Below are positions 8,266 to 16,623 of a stretch of 48,381 nucleotides of DNA, piece after piece. Numbering within the stretch: position 1 is the stretch's first letter; the number at the start of each line of letters is the position of its first letter. The position numbers were made by a program, and so were the translations under genes. Source of the stretch: Bacteroidales bacterium (GTDB lineage Bacteria; Bacteroidota; Bacteroidia; Bacteroidales; UBA7960); NCBI GenBank assembly GCA_007128045.1, contig SKYG01000123.1:1-48381 (forward strand), written 5' to 3'. The notes beneath the pieces are model-generated. The model was given only the letters and a program-made list of their open reading frames with translations, was not told the DNA's origin and ran no database searches.

Positions 8266-10390
8266 CCTTCTCTTCTTCTTCGTAGGCTTTAAGAAGTTGA
8301 TCTTGCACATCAGACGGAACCTGCTGATACTCTGCATACTTCATCGCATAAGTGGCACGTCCGCTGGTTAATGAACTCAGGCTGGTGGAATAGCGATTCA
8401 TTTCTGCCAATGGCACTTTTGCTTTGATAATCTGATAACCACCTTCGCTATCCATACCCATAATCAAGGCACGACGTCCCTGCAGATCAGTCATCACGTC
8501 GCCCATTTTATCTTCCGGCACCATTACCTCCACATCGTATATAGGCTCGAGAATCTTGGGAGCTGCATTTTTAAACGCCTCTCTGAAAGCATTACGGCCT
8601 GCCAGTTTAAAAGAAATTTCGTTGGAATCGACAGGGTGCATTTTTCCGTCATACACATTTACAATGATGTCTCGGGCATATGAGCCTGTAAGTGGGCCTT
8701 CCTCCATTTTTTCCATAATTCCTTTGAGAATAGCCGGCAAAAAACGGGCGTCGATAGCACCACCTACGATACAGTTATGGAATATCAACTTGCCACCCCA
8801 TGCCAGGGCGACCTCATCCTTACCACGAATGGGAAACTCAGTCTGGTCGGGTCTGCCTTCAATATGTGGTTCTATCATCATGTGAACCTCCCCGAACTGT
8901 CCGGCACCACCTGATTGTTTTTTATGACGGTATGTGGATTTTGCAGACTTGGTTATGGTTTCCCTGTAAGGAATCTTGGGAGCATAATATTCGACCTCAA
9001 CCTTGTTAAGGTTCTCGATCATCCATTTGGCAACATTCAGGTGCATCTCACCCTGACCAGAGAAAATGACCTGCTTCAGTTCTTTTGAATGTTCAAAAAC
9101 CAAAGTAGGATCAATATTATTCAAATCTTTAAGAAGTGTAGCCAGTTTTTCATCGTCTGAAGAACTCTTGGCCTTGACAGCAGTACGGTATTTGGGGTCT
9201 GGATAGTCGATCGGAGAGACCTTAACACCCTGGTTTTTGGAGGATGTAAGGGTGTTGTTGGTATTCGTATCTTTAAGTTTTATTGTGGCTGCAATATCAC
9301 CCGGACATACTTTCTCCACCTTCTGACGGTTCTTACCTGCAACGGCAAACAACTGAGATAGTCTCTCCTTGGATCCTGTATTTGCATTTAGCAGGTCAAT
9401 AGCTTCTGTTATGATTCCATCATACACTTTGAAAAATGAGATCTCACCCAGGTGAGGTTCAACAGCAGTTTTGAACACAAAAGCCACCTGAGGATTATTT
9501 TCTTGCATAGCAAGATCATTGCCTTCTGCAGTTTTCGTGGAAGCAACTTCAAGTGGCGACGGAAGGTTCTCAATAACGAATTCCATGAAACGGTTTACAC
9601 CCTGGTTGTGTTTCCCTGACACACACAATATCGGGAACATGGTGCGTGTTGCAATCCCTTGATTGATACCTTTAGCCAGTTCTTCATCAGACAAAGTGCC
9701 ATTTTCGAAAAACGCTTCCATCAAGGCCTCTTCACTTTCGGCAGCTGCTTCGATGATCGCATTGCGGTACTCTTCCGCCTTTTCCATTTCAGCCTCAGGA
9801 ATATCAAGAATCTGGGGGGTTCCGCCACCGGAAGGAAACTTAAACATCTTCATTTTTAACACATCAACAATGCTATCGAAACCTATACCCGGATTTAATG
9901 GATACTGGGCAATAATCGCTTTTTCGCCAAACTGAGTTTTTATCTGGCGAACCGATTCATCAAAATTTGCCTTCTCGTGCTCTACCTGATTAATAAGGAA
10001 GACAGCAGGCTTTTCCAATCGGGTAATGCTCCTCCAGGTGATCTCCGTTCCTACCTCAACACCATTCTGGGCATTAATCATCATAATCATTGTGTCGGCA
10101 ACCTTCATCCCGGCAAGTACCTCTCCGATAAAATCATCAAAACCCGGGCAATCAATAATATTGATCTTCTTTCCGGCATATTCGGCATACAAAACAGTAG
10201 AAAAAACGGATGCCTGTCGCTCCAGTTCAATCTCACGGTAATCTGACACAGAATTCTTATCGTCAACAGATCCGCGCCTGTTTATCACTCCTCCTTCAAA
10301 CAACATGGCTTCAGCAAGCGTGGTTTTTCCGGATTTTGCCCCCCCAATCAGGGCAATGTTCTTAATTTCATTCGTTTGGTATACTTTCAT
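8255..10390 (-). CDS. EF-G2-like translation elongation factor with altered GTPase motifs
   Basis: This 711-residue protein has the five-domain architecture of elongation factor G: a G domain (1-280), domain II, and C-terminal domains with GQGEMHLNVAKWMIE and a domain IV/V containing GRPDQTEFPIRGKDEVA. The P-loop GGAKSGKTT (16-24) is present. However, switch II reads DCPGFDDF (80-87), so the His of DxPGH that drives GTP hydrolysis in translational GTPases is Phe (F84). The guanine-specificity motif NKxD reads NQVE (134-137). Bacteroides has an EF-G paralogue, EF-G2, reported to support translocation without GTPase activity, and this gene probably belongs to that type. It is not the main fusA, which normally sits with rpsL/rpsG. 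The AbgT gene follows with overlap. Confidence 0.88.
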   Translation of the reverse strand: MKVYQTNEIKNIALIGGAKSGKTTLAEAMLFEGGVINRRGSVDDKNSVSDYREIELERQASVFSTVLYAEYAGKKINIIDCPGFDDFIGEVLAGMKVADTMIMMINAQNGVEVGTEITWRSITRLEKPAVFLINQVEHEKANFDESVRQIKTQFGEKAIIAQYPLNPGIGFDSIVDVLKMKMFKFPSGGGTPQILDIPEAEMEKAEEYRNAIIEAAAESEEALMEAFFENGTLSDEELAKGINQGIATRTMFPILCVSGKHNQGVNRFMEFVIENLPSPLEVASTKTAEGNDLAMQENNPQVAFVFKTAVEPHLGEISFFKVYDGIITEAIDLLNANTGSKERLSQLFAVAGKNRQKVEKVCPGDIAATIKLKDTNTNNTLTSSKNQGVKVSPIDYPDPKYRTAVKAKSSSDDEKLATLLKDLNNIDPTLVFEHSKELKQVIFSGQGEMHLNVAKWMIENLNKVEVEYYAPKIPYRETITKSAKSTYRHKKQSGGAGQFGEVHMMIEPHIEGRPDQTEFPIRGKDEVALAWGGKLIFHNCIVGGAIDARFLPAILKGIMEKMEEGPLTGSYARDIIVNVYDGKMHPVDSNEISFKLAGRNAFREAFKNAAPKILEPIYDVEVMVPEDKMGDVMTDLQGRRALIMGMDSEGGYQIIKAKVPLAEMNRYSTSLSSLTSGRATYAMKYAEYQQVPSDVQDQLLKAYEEEEKDED

Positions 10391-10497
10391 AGCTACAAGT
10401 TCAAGTTTTGGCGTACATAATTTTAAGGTGGCTAAATTATAAAAAAAACTGCCACATGACGATAAAAATCAATCTAAATTTATAAAAATGAAGTGGT

Positions 10498-11412
10498 TTA
10501 ATCAGAAAAGCGTATCATCTTCATGAAAACCTCCCGTCTTGCTTCAATATCCTGGCTGTTTATCTCCAGCAAACTTTGCGTTCCGAAATTCCCAACTGTG
10601 AAACTGGCTGCCACCGTGCCGTAAACCAGCGCCCTTTTCAGTGTTTCGAATGAGGTATCATCTGCCTTTGACACGTACCCCATAAAGCCACCCGCGAAGG
10701 TATCACCGGCCCCGGTAGGGTCTACCACATTCTCCAACAATAATGCCGGAGCGTAAAACACCTCATTCTCTGAAAAAAGTATGGCACCGTGCTCTCCCTT
10801 TTTCACGATCAAAAAACGGGGGCCCATCTTCATAATCTTAGCTGCCGCTTTAACCAGGGAGTATTCACCTGATAGCTGCCGGGCCTCTTCATCATTGATG
10901 GCAAGAATATCCACCATGCCTATAACATCCAGGAGATCATCCATGGCAGTATCCATCCAAAAATTCATGGTATCCATGCAAATCAATGCCGGACGATGTG
11001 GAAGCTGGCCTATCACCTTTCTTTGAATAGACGGGGTAAGGTTGCCCAGCATCAGATAGCGACTATTCAGATATGAGTCAGGCAACACCGGATCAAAACC
11101 GGCCAACACATTCAAATCTGTGGTTAGGGTGTCACGAACATTCATATTTGTATGATACCTGCCTTCCCAAAAAAATGTTTTGCCATCAGGAACCACCTTT
11201 ATCCCTTCAATGTCGATGTGTCTATCCGTAAACAGCTTCAGGTATGAGGCTGGAAAGTCACCGCCTACAACTGAAACAAGCTTAATATCATCCGTGAACA
11301 AACTTGCTGCAAGCCCCACATAAGTACCTGCACCACCAAGAATTTTGTCTGTTTTCCCAAAAGGAGTTTCTATTTTATCGAATGCAACAGAGCCAACTAC
11401 CAATAAACTCAC
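10498..11412 (-). CDS. PfkB-family sugar/nucleoside kinase
   Basis: The 304-residue protein has both PfkB signatures. The N-terminal GGAGTYVGLAASLF region (about 26-39) binds substrate. DPTGAGDTFAGGFMGY (about 232-247) contains the catalytic Asp and anion-hole glycines. The family phosphorylates sugars or nucleosides such as ribose, fructose-6-phosphate or adenosine with ATP. The specific substrate cannot be read from the sequence; the lack of a long lid insertion fits ribokinase- or adenosine-kinase-like members. It lies 85 bases upstream of the EF-G2-like gene's 5' flank on the same strand and 95 bases after the flavodoxin gene. Confidence 0.9.
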   Translation of the reverse strand: MSLLVVGSVAFDKIETPFGKTDKILGGAGTYVGLAASLFTDDIKLVSVVGGDFPASYLKLFTDRHIDIEGIKVVPDGKTFFWEGRYHTNMNVRDTLTTDLNVLAGFDPVLPDSYLNSRYLMLGNLTPSIQRKVIGQLPHRPALICMDTMNFWMDTAMDDLLDVIGMVDILAINDEEARQLSGEYSLVKAAAKIMKMGPRFLIVKKGEHGAILFSENEVFYAPALLLENVVDPTGAGDTFAGGFMGYVSKADDTSFETLKRALVYGTVAASFTVGNFGTQSLLEINSQDIEARREVFMKMIRFSD

Positions 11413-11507
11413 AATAAAAAGATTTTAAGTTAACCCCGGAATGGTCATTCGAAAAAATGTTCCGGAGCGAAAATTCCAACAACGAACCTTGGTTAAATAG
11501 TAAATCA

Positions 11508-12080
11508 TTATTTTAGCATGACAGCAAGCCTGGCCACCCGTTCGCCCAGCCCCCTTGCCTTGTCCAAAAAAGCAGAATGAACTCCTTCTTCATTGTCAAA
11601 AGGGTACTCCGACACAATGGCTGATGCGCCAAACGGTGATTTCCAGTCGGGACCTCCCACAACAACCATTCCAAATATAAGCATCGACTGTAAGATGTTC
11701 ATTTGGGTGATCTCCTCACCAGCCGACATCCCACCTGCCGTCACAAACGCTGCGCCGATCTTATCTTTTAATGGCTGTCCCTGAAAAGGCCAATCAGAAA
11801 TAAATTGCTGTACCTCTGGTGAGACATTTGCATTATAGACCGGACTTCCAACAATAATAGCATCTGCAGCAAGCAAGTCAGGAGTCGTGGTCTTATCAAC
11901 CGTTTTCATGATCACAGTAACCCCTTCAACCACCCTTGCACCCTCTGCAACTGCTTCTGCCATAGCCGCGGTATTACCAGTCTTACTGTGATAGGAGATT
12001 AAAACCGTTACCTGACCCACCAAGGCATTATTTGCAAGTAAAGTAACAGCTACTGCGAACAACATTACGGCAACTTTCAT
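11508..12080 (-). CDS. exported flavodoxin-family protein
   Basis: The protein, 190 residues from ATG 12080, is a flavodoxin-like FMN-binding fold with the phosphate loop SYHSKTGNT (about 29-37), then ADAIIVGSPVYNANVS and GAAFVTAGGMSAGEE, resembling WrbA/NAD(P)H:quinone oxidoreductase-type flavoproteins. Unusually, it opens with a hydrophobic stretch, KVAVMLFAVAVTLLANNALVGQ, that looks like a cleavable signal peptide, so it may work in the periplasm. An upstream in-frame ATG at 12170 would add 30 residues, but these are encoded entirely by the R1 repeat and nearly identical residues precede tyrA, so I reject them. The C-terminus lacks obvious anchors. The redox partner is unknown. Confidence 0.85.
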   Translation of the reverse strand: MKVAVMLFAVAVTLLANNALVGQVTVLISYHSKTGNTAAMAEAVAEGARVVEGVTVIMKTVDKTTTPDLLAADAIIVGSPVYNANVSPEVQQFISDWPFQGQPLKDKIGAAFVTAGGMSAGEEITQMNILQSMLIFGMVVVGGPDWKSPFGASAIVSEYPFDNEEGVHSAFLDKARGLGERVARLAVMLK

Positions 12081-12181
12081 GTGTTTATTTTTTTCCCTTT
12101 GACCTTCGACCTTCGACCTTTGACCCCCATGAAAAACAATCATGCGTCTGTGTGTCAAAGTGTTTGTCATGGGTATTTCAT
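12081..12181 (-). repeat. R1 dispersed repeat, copy A, ending at the flavodoxin start
   Basis: Read on the minus strand, this 101-bp unit starts with ATGAAATACCCATGAC and carries CCCATGACAAAC, which pairs with GTTTTTCATGGG (11 of 12 bp). It then has the heptads GGTCAAA, GGTCGAA, GGTCGAA, GGTCAAA and ends in an A-rich tract plus AAATAAACAC directly before the flavodoxin ATG. It is almost identical to copies at 33222-33322 and 35943-36043. Confidence 0.9.
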
Positions 12182-12193
12182 GTGTTTAAAATT

Positions 12194-12292
12194 GTCTGAA
12201 TGTCTGAATGTCGAAAAGTCAAAAAAAAGGGGAAATCTTTTAATCATGCGTCTGTGTGTCAATGCGTTTATCATAGACGTGTCATGTGTTTG
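12194..12292. repeat. 8-mer repeat and degenerate R1 remnant between glmS and flavodoxin genes
   Basis: GTCTGAAT is repeated at 12194-12209 and followed by GTCGAAAAGTC. Bases 12244-12292 match one half of R1 (the CATGCGTCTGTGTGTCAA region through TCATGTGTTT) with several differences. This looks like an older, decayed R1 copy next to the intact copy A. Confidence 0.65.
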
Positions 12293-12304
12293 ATTATTTA
12301 AATC

Positions 12305-14143
12305 TTATTCTACGGTAACTGACTTAGCCAGGTTTCTGGGCTGGTCAACATTGCAGCCCCTTAATACAGCAATATGATATGACAGTAATTGCAAGGGGAT
12401 GGTAGCAACTATAGGGACAAATATTTCATCAGTTTCAGGAATTTCGATTACATAATCAGCCATTTGGCGAACCGTAGTGTCGCCTTGTGTTATCAGGGCA
12501 ATGATAACCCCTTTACGTGCTTTTACTTCCTGAATGTTACTAACGACCTTTTCGTAACTGCCTTTTTTTGTAGCTATGACCACCACGGGCATATTTTCGT
12601 CGATCAGGGCTATGGGGCCATGTTTCATCTCTGCAGCGGGGTAACCTTCAGCATGGATGTATGAAATCTCCTTTAGTTTCAAAGCACCTTCCAGGGCCAC
12701 AGGGAAATTATATCCCCGTCCAAGATACAAGAAGTTCCTGGCGTTAAAAAAAATGTGTGATAATTCTTCAATCTGTTGATTAACCTCGAGTGTTTTCTCA
12801 AGTTTTTCCGGAATTGATTCAAGCTCATTGATCAGTTGATGAAACCTTGGTTTGGGAATGGTTCCCTTTTTGTCGGCTACCGACAAGGCCATCAGGGCGA
12901 GTACGACCACCTGGGCGGTAAAGGCTTTTGTTGATGCCACGCCAATTTCCGGGCCGGCATGTGTATATGACCCCGCATGAGTTGCCCGCGCTATAGAGGA
13001 GCCAACCACATTGCATATTCCTATAATGATTGCACCCTTGGCTTTGGCAAGCTCAACAGCGGCGAGTGTATCAGCGGTTTCTCCCGACTGGCTGATGGCA
13101 ATAACTATATCACCCTCGTATATGATAGGATTCCGGTACCTGAACTCTGAAGCATATTCTACCTCTACAGGAATCCTTGTCAGGTCTTCAAAAAGACATT
13201 CTCCAACCAGTCCGGCATGCCAGGAAGTACCACATGCCACGATGATAATCCGCCTGGCATTCACAAAAGCCTGCTGATAGTCGATGATGCCTCCGAGCGC
13301 CACAACACCTTTAGATGCATTAAGCCGGCCCCTCATACTATCTTTTACGCTTCTGGGTTGTTCGTATATCTCCTTTAGCATGAAATGGGGAAAGCCTTCT
13401 TTTTCAATGGCAGAGAGCTGCATTTCCAGATGATGAATATATGGTGTTTTCTCCTGGTTTCTGATGGTTTTGATTTTCAAACGACCTTGCCTGGGTATAA
13501 CCGCCATTTCTTCCTCATCAAGGTATACCACGTTTTTCGTATATTCTACTATCGGGGAAGCATCAGAAGCAATAAAGAATTCATTCTTGCCGATGCCAAT
13601 CACCAGCGGACTGCCTTTCTTTGCGGCGATCAACATGTCTGGATTGTCTTTTGATACCAGCACAATGGCATAAGCACCTATCACGTGGTTCAGTGCAATT
13701 CTTACGGCTTCTGTAAGGTCCACACCCTCTTGAAGTTTGGTTTCCTCTATCAAATGGATGAGTACTTCTGTATCGGTATTGCTCCTGAAATGATACCCAC
13801 GATTAATCAGCTCTTTTTTCAGTGAGGCATAATTCTCAATGATCCCATTATGAATTAATGCCATGTTGCCAGAAGTGCTGCAATGAGGATGAGCATTTGA
13901 ATCGTTTGGTTCACCATGGGTTGCCCAGCGCGTATGTCCTATGCCAATGTTTCCTGACAGGTTATTCCCCTTGATCTTGTCTTCCAGATCAGAGACCTTT
14001 CCACTGGTTTTGTACAACCGTAAAGATCCGTCCAACAGAGCAATACCGGCACTGTCATACCCTCGATACTCAAGTCGGTGCAAACCCTTAATTAATATGG
14101 GATATGCTTCCCTGGGCCCTATATAACCAACAATGCCACACAT
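12305..14143 (-). CDS. glmS: glutamine--fructose-6-phosphate aminotransferase (isomerizing)
   Basis: GlmS makes glucosamine-6-phosphate from fructose-6-phosphate and glutamine, the entry to peptidoglycan and LPS amino sugars. The 612-residue length is standard. The N-terminal glutaminase domain begins MCGIVGYIG, with the Cys nucleophile exposed after Met removal, and includes LHRLEYRGYDSAGIA and GIGHTRWATHGEPND. Two SIS domains follow, with ACGTSWHAGLVGE and SQSGETADTLAAVELAKA in the first and FLYLGRGYNFPVALEGALKLKEISYIHAEGY in the second. The C-terminus LAKSVTVE is the conserved family end. It lies 32 bases after the DUF4270 gene on the same strand, suggesting an operon of glycogen synthase-like gene, DUF4270 and glmS. 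Confidence 0.97.
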   Translation of the reverse strand: MCGIVGYIGPREAYPILIKGLHRLEYRGYDSAGIALLDGSLRLYKTSGKVSDLEDKIKGNNLSGNIGIGHTRWATHGEPNDSNAHPHCSTSGNMALIHNGIIENYASLKKELINRGYHFRSNTDTEVLIHLIEETKLQEGVDLTEAVRIALNHVIGAYAIVLVSKDNPDMLIAAKKGSPLVIGIGKNEFFIASDASPIVEYTKNVVYLDEEEMAVIPRQGRLKIKTIRNQEKTPYIHHLEMQLSAIEKEGFPHFMLKEIYEQPRSVKDSMRGRLNASKGVVALGGIIDYQQAFVNARRIIIVACGTSWHAGLVGECLFEDLTRIPVEVEYASEFRYRNPIIYEGDIVIAISQSGETADTLAAVELAKAKGAIIIGICNVVGSSIARATHAGSYTHAGPEIGVASTKAFTAQVVVLALMALSVADKKGTIPKPRFHQLINELESIPEKLEKTLEVNQQIEELSHIFFNARNFLYLGRGYNFPVALEGALKLKEISYIHAEGYPAAEMKHGPIALIDENMPVVVIATKKGSYEKVVSNIQEVKARKGVIIALITQGDTTVRQMADYVIEIPETDEIFVPIVATIPLQLLSYHIAVLRGCNVDQPRNLAKSVTVE

Positions 14144-14175
14144 GCTTTTAATACGTTAGATTGAATCAGGATACT

Positions 14176-15570
14176 TTACTCGAAAACAGTGTAAACAATC
14201 TCAAGCCACATGGCGTCATTGGAGCGCCCCGGTCCATTAATAACGACACGTTCTGCTCCTTCAGCACCTCCGGCAACCCTTAACACCATCCCGTAATCTG
14301 AAATTCTTCCGTCAAGCAGACCTTGCAAATAACGGGTAATATTAAACTTATAGTGTTGGTCTGCTTCTGAATAAACACCCCCAAAGTAAGCTTCACCAAG
14401 AAACATGTCAGACAAGAATTCCATTCTCCCTTGCTCATTCAGGCGGTGAAGTATCAACTGTCGGGCTTCCGGAAATAATTCATCGGAAAAATCAGTTGCA
14501 ACAGGCATGATGATACTGGCTTTATTGATGATGAGCCCCGGCAATTTTTTCAGCTCATCCAGATATGGCAAAGTAATTTTCGATCGCAATTTACCCATAG
14601 ACTGTAAAAAAAGCAAACTGTCACCATATTCGGCTGGGTTTTGTGCGCCAAGTTGGTCGAGCAAAAATTGATTTGCTCCCTCAAAACCAAAATCTTTAAA
14701 GTAGCTGAAACGTTTTGCAAATTCACTGATGTAGAAATCATGTTGTGTTGCCGTTTCATCACCATCCCGGTAATACAATCGCAGACGGGTATAAAAGGAG
14801 TACATATTGACATTAAAGATGGATCCAAAGCCGTTAATTTCATCATCTACGCTAATATACAAACCCTTAAAATAATCGAGAAAACTTGGGATATCGCGAA
14901 AAGCGTCCGTTCCGTTGGCATCAATAATTTTTTGTCCGAACACATCATCAAGCCTGATTGAGAAGTGGGGCGCCACAACAACCGAATCAACGAGCACACT
15001 GTCTTGAGGAGCAGGTCTTAACAATTTTTGACCGATATGGTTGTCGTAGTGCGGAACAAACAAATTGGAATGTAAGGTATCATTGTCAGGAATTGATTCA
15101 CTAAGTTCGTATACCCTGAGTGTTTGAATTGTTTGAAGCTGTCCGTAATACTTTCCGGTATAGCCCAGGTATAAAACCACAGAGTCTAACTGAGGATCAG
15201 AACCCAGAGAAAAATCATTTCCTGGCAAGCGAAACTCTGTGAAAATTTCAGACTTAACCTTGCCAAATACCGGATCATTCATTACTCCAAGTATATGTTG
15301 GTTGGAAAAACTCGTGATAACACTATCAGAAAGAGTGGTGTAAGCCTTCAGTGAAATGGTATCGGTGGTACTGAAAGAAGCCTTGTTATTGATCAGGTTT
15401 AAGCCTACTTCATCGGGTTCTGAGCACCCAAAAAATCCGATAAACAAAAAGATGATGATTGACAGGGTGTTCCTCCGTTCTAAAAAACCCCCGTGGAAAC
15501 GGGAGAAGTTGATTGCTTTCAAAATAAATGAAATTTTATACGACAAAACCAATATGATATATGCCTTCAA
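14176..15570 (-). CDS. DUF4270 lipoprotein
   Basis: This Bacteroidota-specific surface or periplasmic lipoprotein of unknown function has a lipobox, IIIFLFIGFFGCSEPDE, with the acylated Cys near residue 49 of this frame. It then shows DUF4270 features: VGLNLIN, a TDTISLKAYTTLSDSV segment, and LGVMNDPVFGKVKSEIFTEF. The frame opens with a TTG at 15570. The true start is unclear: a short terminator-like hairpin (15482-15503) lies inside the N-terminal codons, and GGAGGA precedes the CTG of LSIIIF. A TTG at 15522, or initiation after the hairpin, would leave a normal-length signal peptide. The gene is adjacent to glmS and the glycogen synthase-like gene, an arrangement I remember from other Bacteroidales. 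Confidence 0.82.
   Translation of the reverse strand: MKAYIILVLSYKISFILKAINFSRFHGGFLERRNTLSIIIFLFIGFFGCSEPDEVGLNLINNKASFSTTDTISLKAYTTLSDSVITSFSNQHILGVMNDPVFGKVKSEIFTEFRLPGNDFSLGSDPQLDSVVLYLGYTGKYYGQLQTIQTLRVYELSESIPDNDTLHSNLFVPHYDNHIGQKLLRPAPQDSVLVDSVVVAPHFSIRLDDVFGQKIIDANGTDAFRDIPSFLDYFKGLYISVDDEINGFGSIFNVNMYSFYTRLRLYYRDGDETATQHDFYISEFAKRFSYFKDFGFEGANQFLLDQLGAQNPAEYGDSLLFLQSMGKLRSKITLPYLDELKKLPGLIINKASIIMPVATDFSDELFPEARQLILHRLNEQGRMEFLSDMFLGEAYFGGVYSEADQHYKFNITRYLQGLLDGRISDYGMVLRVAGGAEGAERVVINGPGRSNDAMWLEIVYTVFE
15482..15503 (-). terminator. short GC hairpin with T-run after the glycogen synthase-like gene
   Basis: On the minus strand CCCGT, loop TTCC, ACGGG is followed by GG and six T. The stem is only 5 bp but GC-rich. 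It lies about 110 bases after the glycogen synthase-like stop and within the longest possible DUF4270 frame, so it either terminates the upstream gene or attenuates the DUF4270-glmS transcript. Confidence 0.5.
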
Positions 15571-15610
15571 AAAAAACAGGCTTATGAACTGAACGCAAAA
15601 TTAAAAGAAT

Positions 15611-16438
15611 TTATTCTGTAAATACAGATTCCTTGACTAAAACTTCATCATAAAAAACGTTATAGGCATCAACATAGGTTTCTTTATCATGAAATTCGAG
15701 AAATGGTTTGCCGCTTTCCCTGACATATTCTTCCAGCTCAGGATCAATATCACGATCGCCAAAAATGATACCATCTGAATAGTCAACAGCAGCTTTACTG
15801 ATAGACAGATACGATGGGTCTACATATTTTTTCAATGCCTGCTCCGGGATGTCTTTATACTTCATCTTCCTGGCAAGATCTTTGTCTAAAGGCTCAACAA
15901 ACGTGTCATTGTATATGGAGTATACGACCTTTGAGTCTGTGAATAGAGGGTTGTCGCGGAAAGCAACCTTGAGATAAAAAGGCATCAGGCTAGTGAACCA
16001 ACCATTGCAATGCACGATATCGGGAGCCCATCCAAGTTTTTTAACAGTTTCTATAACGCCGCGGACAAAAAATATGGCACGTTCGTCATTATCTGCAAAA
16101 CATTTACCATTCTTCCCGGCTAAAGTAAATTTTCTTTGGAAATAATCTTCGTTATCAATGAAATAAATTTGCATTCGTGCCGATTGAATTGATGCAACCT
16201 TGATAATTAAAGGATGGTCTGCATTGTCTATTACCAGATTCATCCCGGAAAGTCTGATCACTTCGTGCAACTGGTTGCGCCTTTCATTGATACAGCCGTA
16301 ACGGGGCATAAAAGTACGGATTTCCTTTCCCTTTTCCTGAATGCCCTGAGGTAAATATCTCCCAATTTGCCCCATATGTGTTTCTTTCAGATAAGGAGTG
16401 ATCTCTTGCTGAACAAAAAGAACCTTTGGCTTTTCCAT
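15611..16438 (-). CDS. glycogen/starch synthase-like protein, N-terminal GT5 domain only
   Basis: The 275-residue protein corresponds to the N-terminal (ADP-glucose synthase, GT5) domain of glycogen synthase. The start PKVLFVQQEITPYLKETHMGQIGRYLPQGIQEKGKEIRTFMPRYG matches the family's acceptor-domain glycine loop region, and WAPDIVHCNGWFTSLMPFYLK matches its DxxHxHDW-type motif with changes. Full enzymes have about 480 residues, with a second GT-B half carrying the nucleotide-sugar site; that half is absent here. Half-length members are usual in Bacteroidota, so this is probably not a recent truncation. Whether it has synthase activity is unknown. It has its own divergent promoter region with the flippase-like gene. 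Confidence 0.82.
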   Translation of the reverse strand: MEKPKVLFVQQEITPYLKETHMGQIGRYLPQGIQEKGKEIRTFMPRYGCINERRNQLHEVIRLSGMNLVIDNADHPLIIKVASIQSARMQIYFIDNEDYFQRKFTLAGKNGKCFADNDERAIFFVRGVIETVKKLGWAPDIVHCNGWFTSLMPFYLKVAFRDNPLFTDSKVVYSIYNDTFVEPLDKDLARKMKYKDIPEQALKKYVDPSYLSISKAAVDYSDGIIFGDRDIDPELEEYVRESGKPFLEFHDKETYVDAYNVFYDEVLVKESVFTE

Positions 16439-16473
16439 ATATATAATTTATTGAATATTTTAAAAATAATATG

Positions 16474-16505
16474 CAAAAGTACGATTTTTTTTGCTCATTT
16501 TCAAA
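16474..16505 (-). promoter_or_regulatory. promoter of the glycogen synthase-like gene
   Basis: On the minus strand TTTG (16505-16502), a 20-base spacer and TACTTTTG (16481-16474) match TTTG-N-TAnnTTTG exactly. Transcription would start near 16467, about 29 bases before ATG 16438. It overlaps the opposite promoter at 16490-16522. Confidence 0.7.
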
Positions 16506-16522
16506 TATTCATTATAGCTTTG
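16490..16522 (+). promoter_or_regulatory. promoter of the flippase-like gene
   Basis: TTTG (16490-16493), a 21-base spacer and TAGCTTTG (16515-16522) match the Bacteroidota consensus. Transcription would start near 16528, giving a leader of about 95 bases before ATG 16624. The two divergent promoters interleave, so binding of polymerase at one should hinder the other. Confidence 0.7.
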
Positions 16523-16623
16523 CGGATTTGTTTGTCTCTTTTTAAGCCTGATCTTTCATACATATACAGTTAAAAACTAATATCTTATCAAACCAACGAA
16601 AACTAAATCCAGACTAAATCAAA

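Noticed and set aside
15611..16438. Glycogen synthase pseudogene by truncation
   Set aside because: Half-length members with an intact frame are usual in Bacteroidota, and no remnant of the C-terminal half is found downstream.
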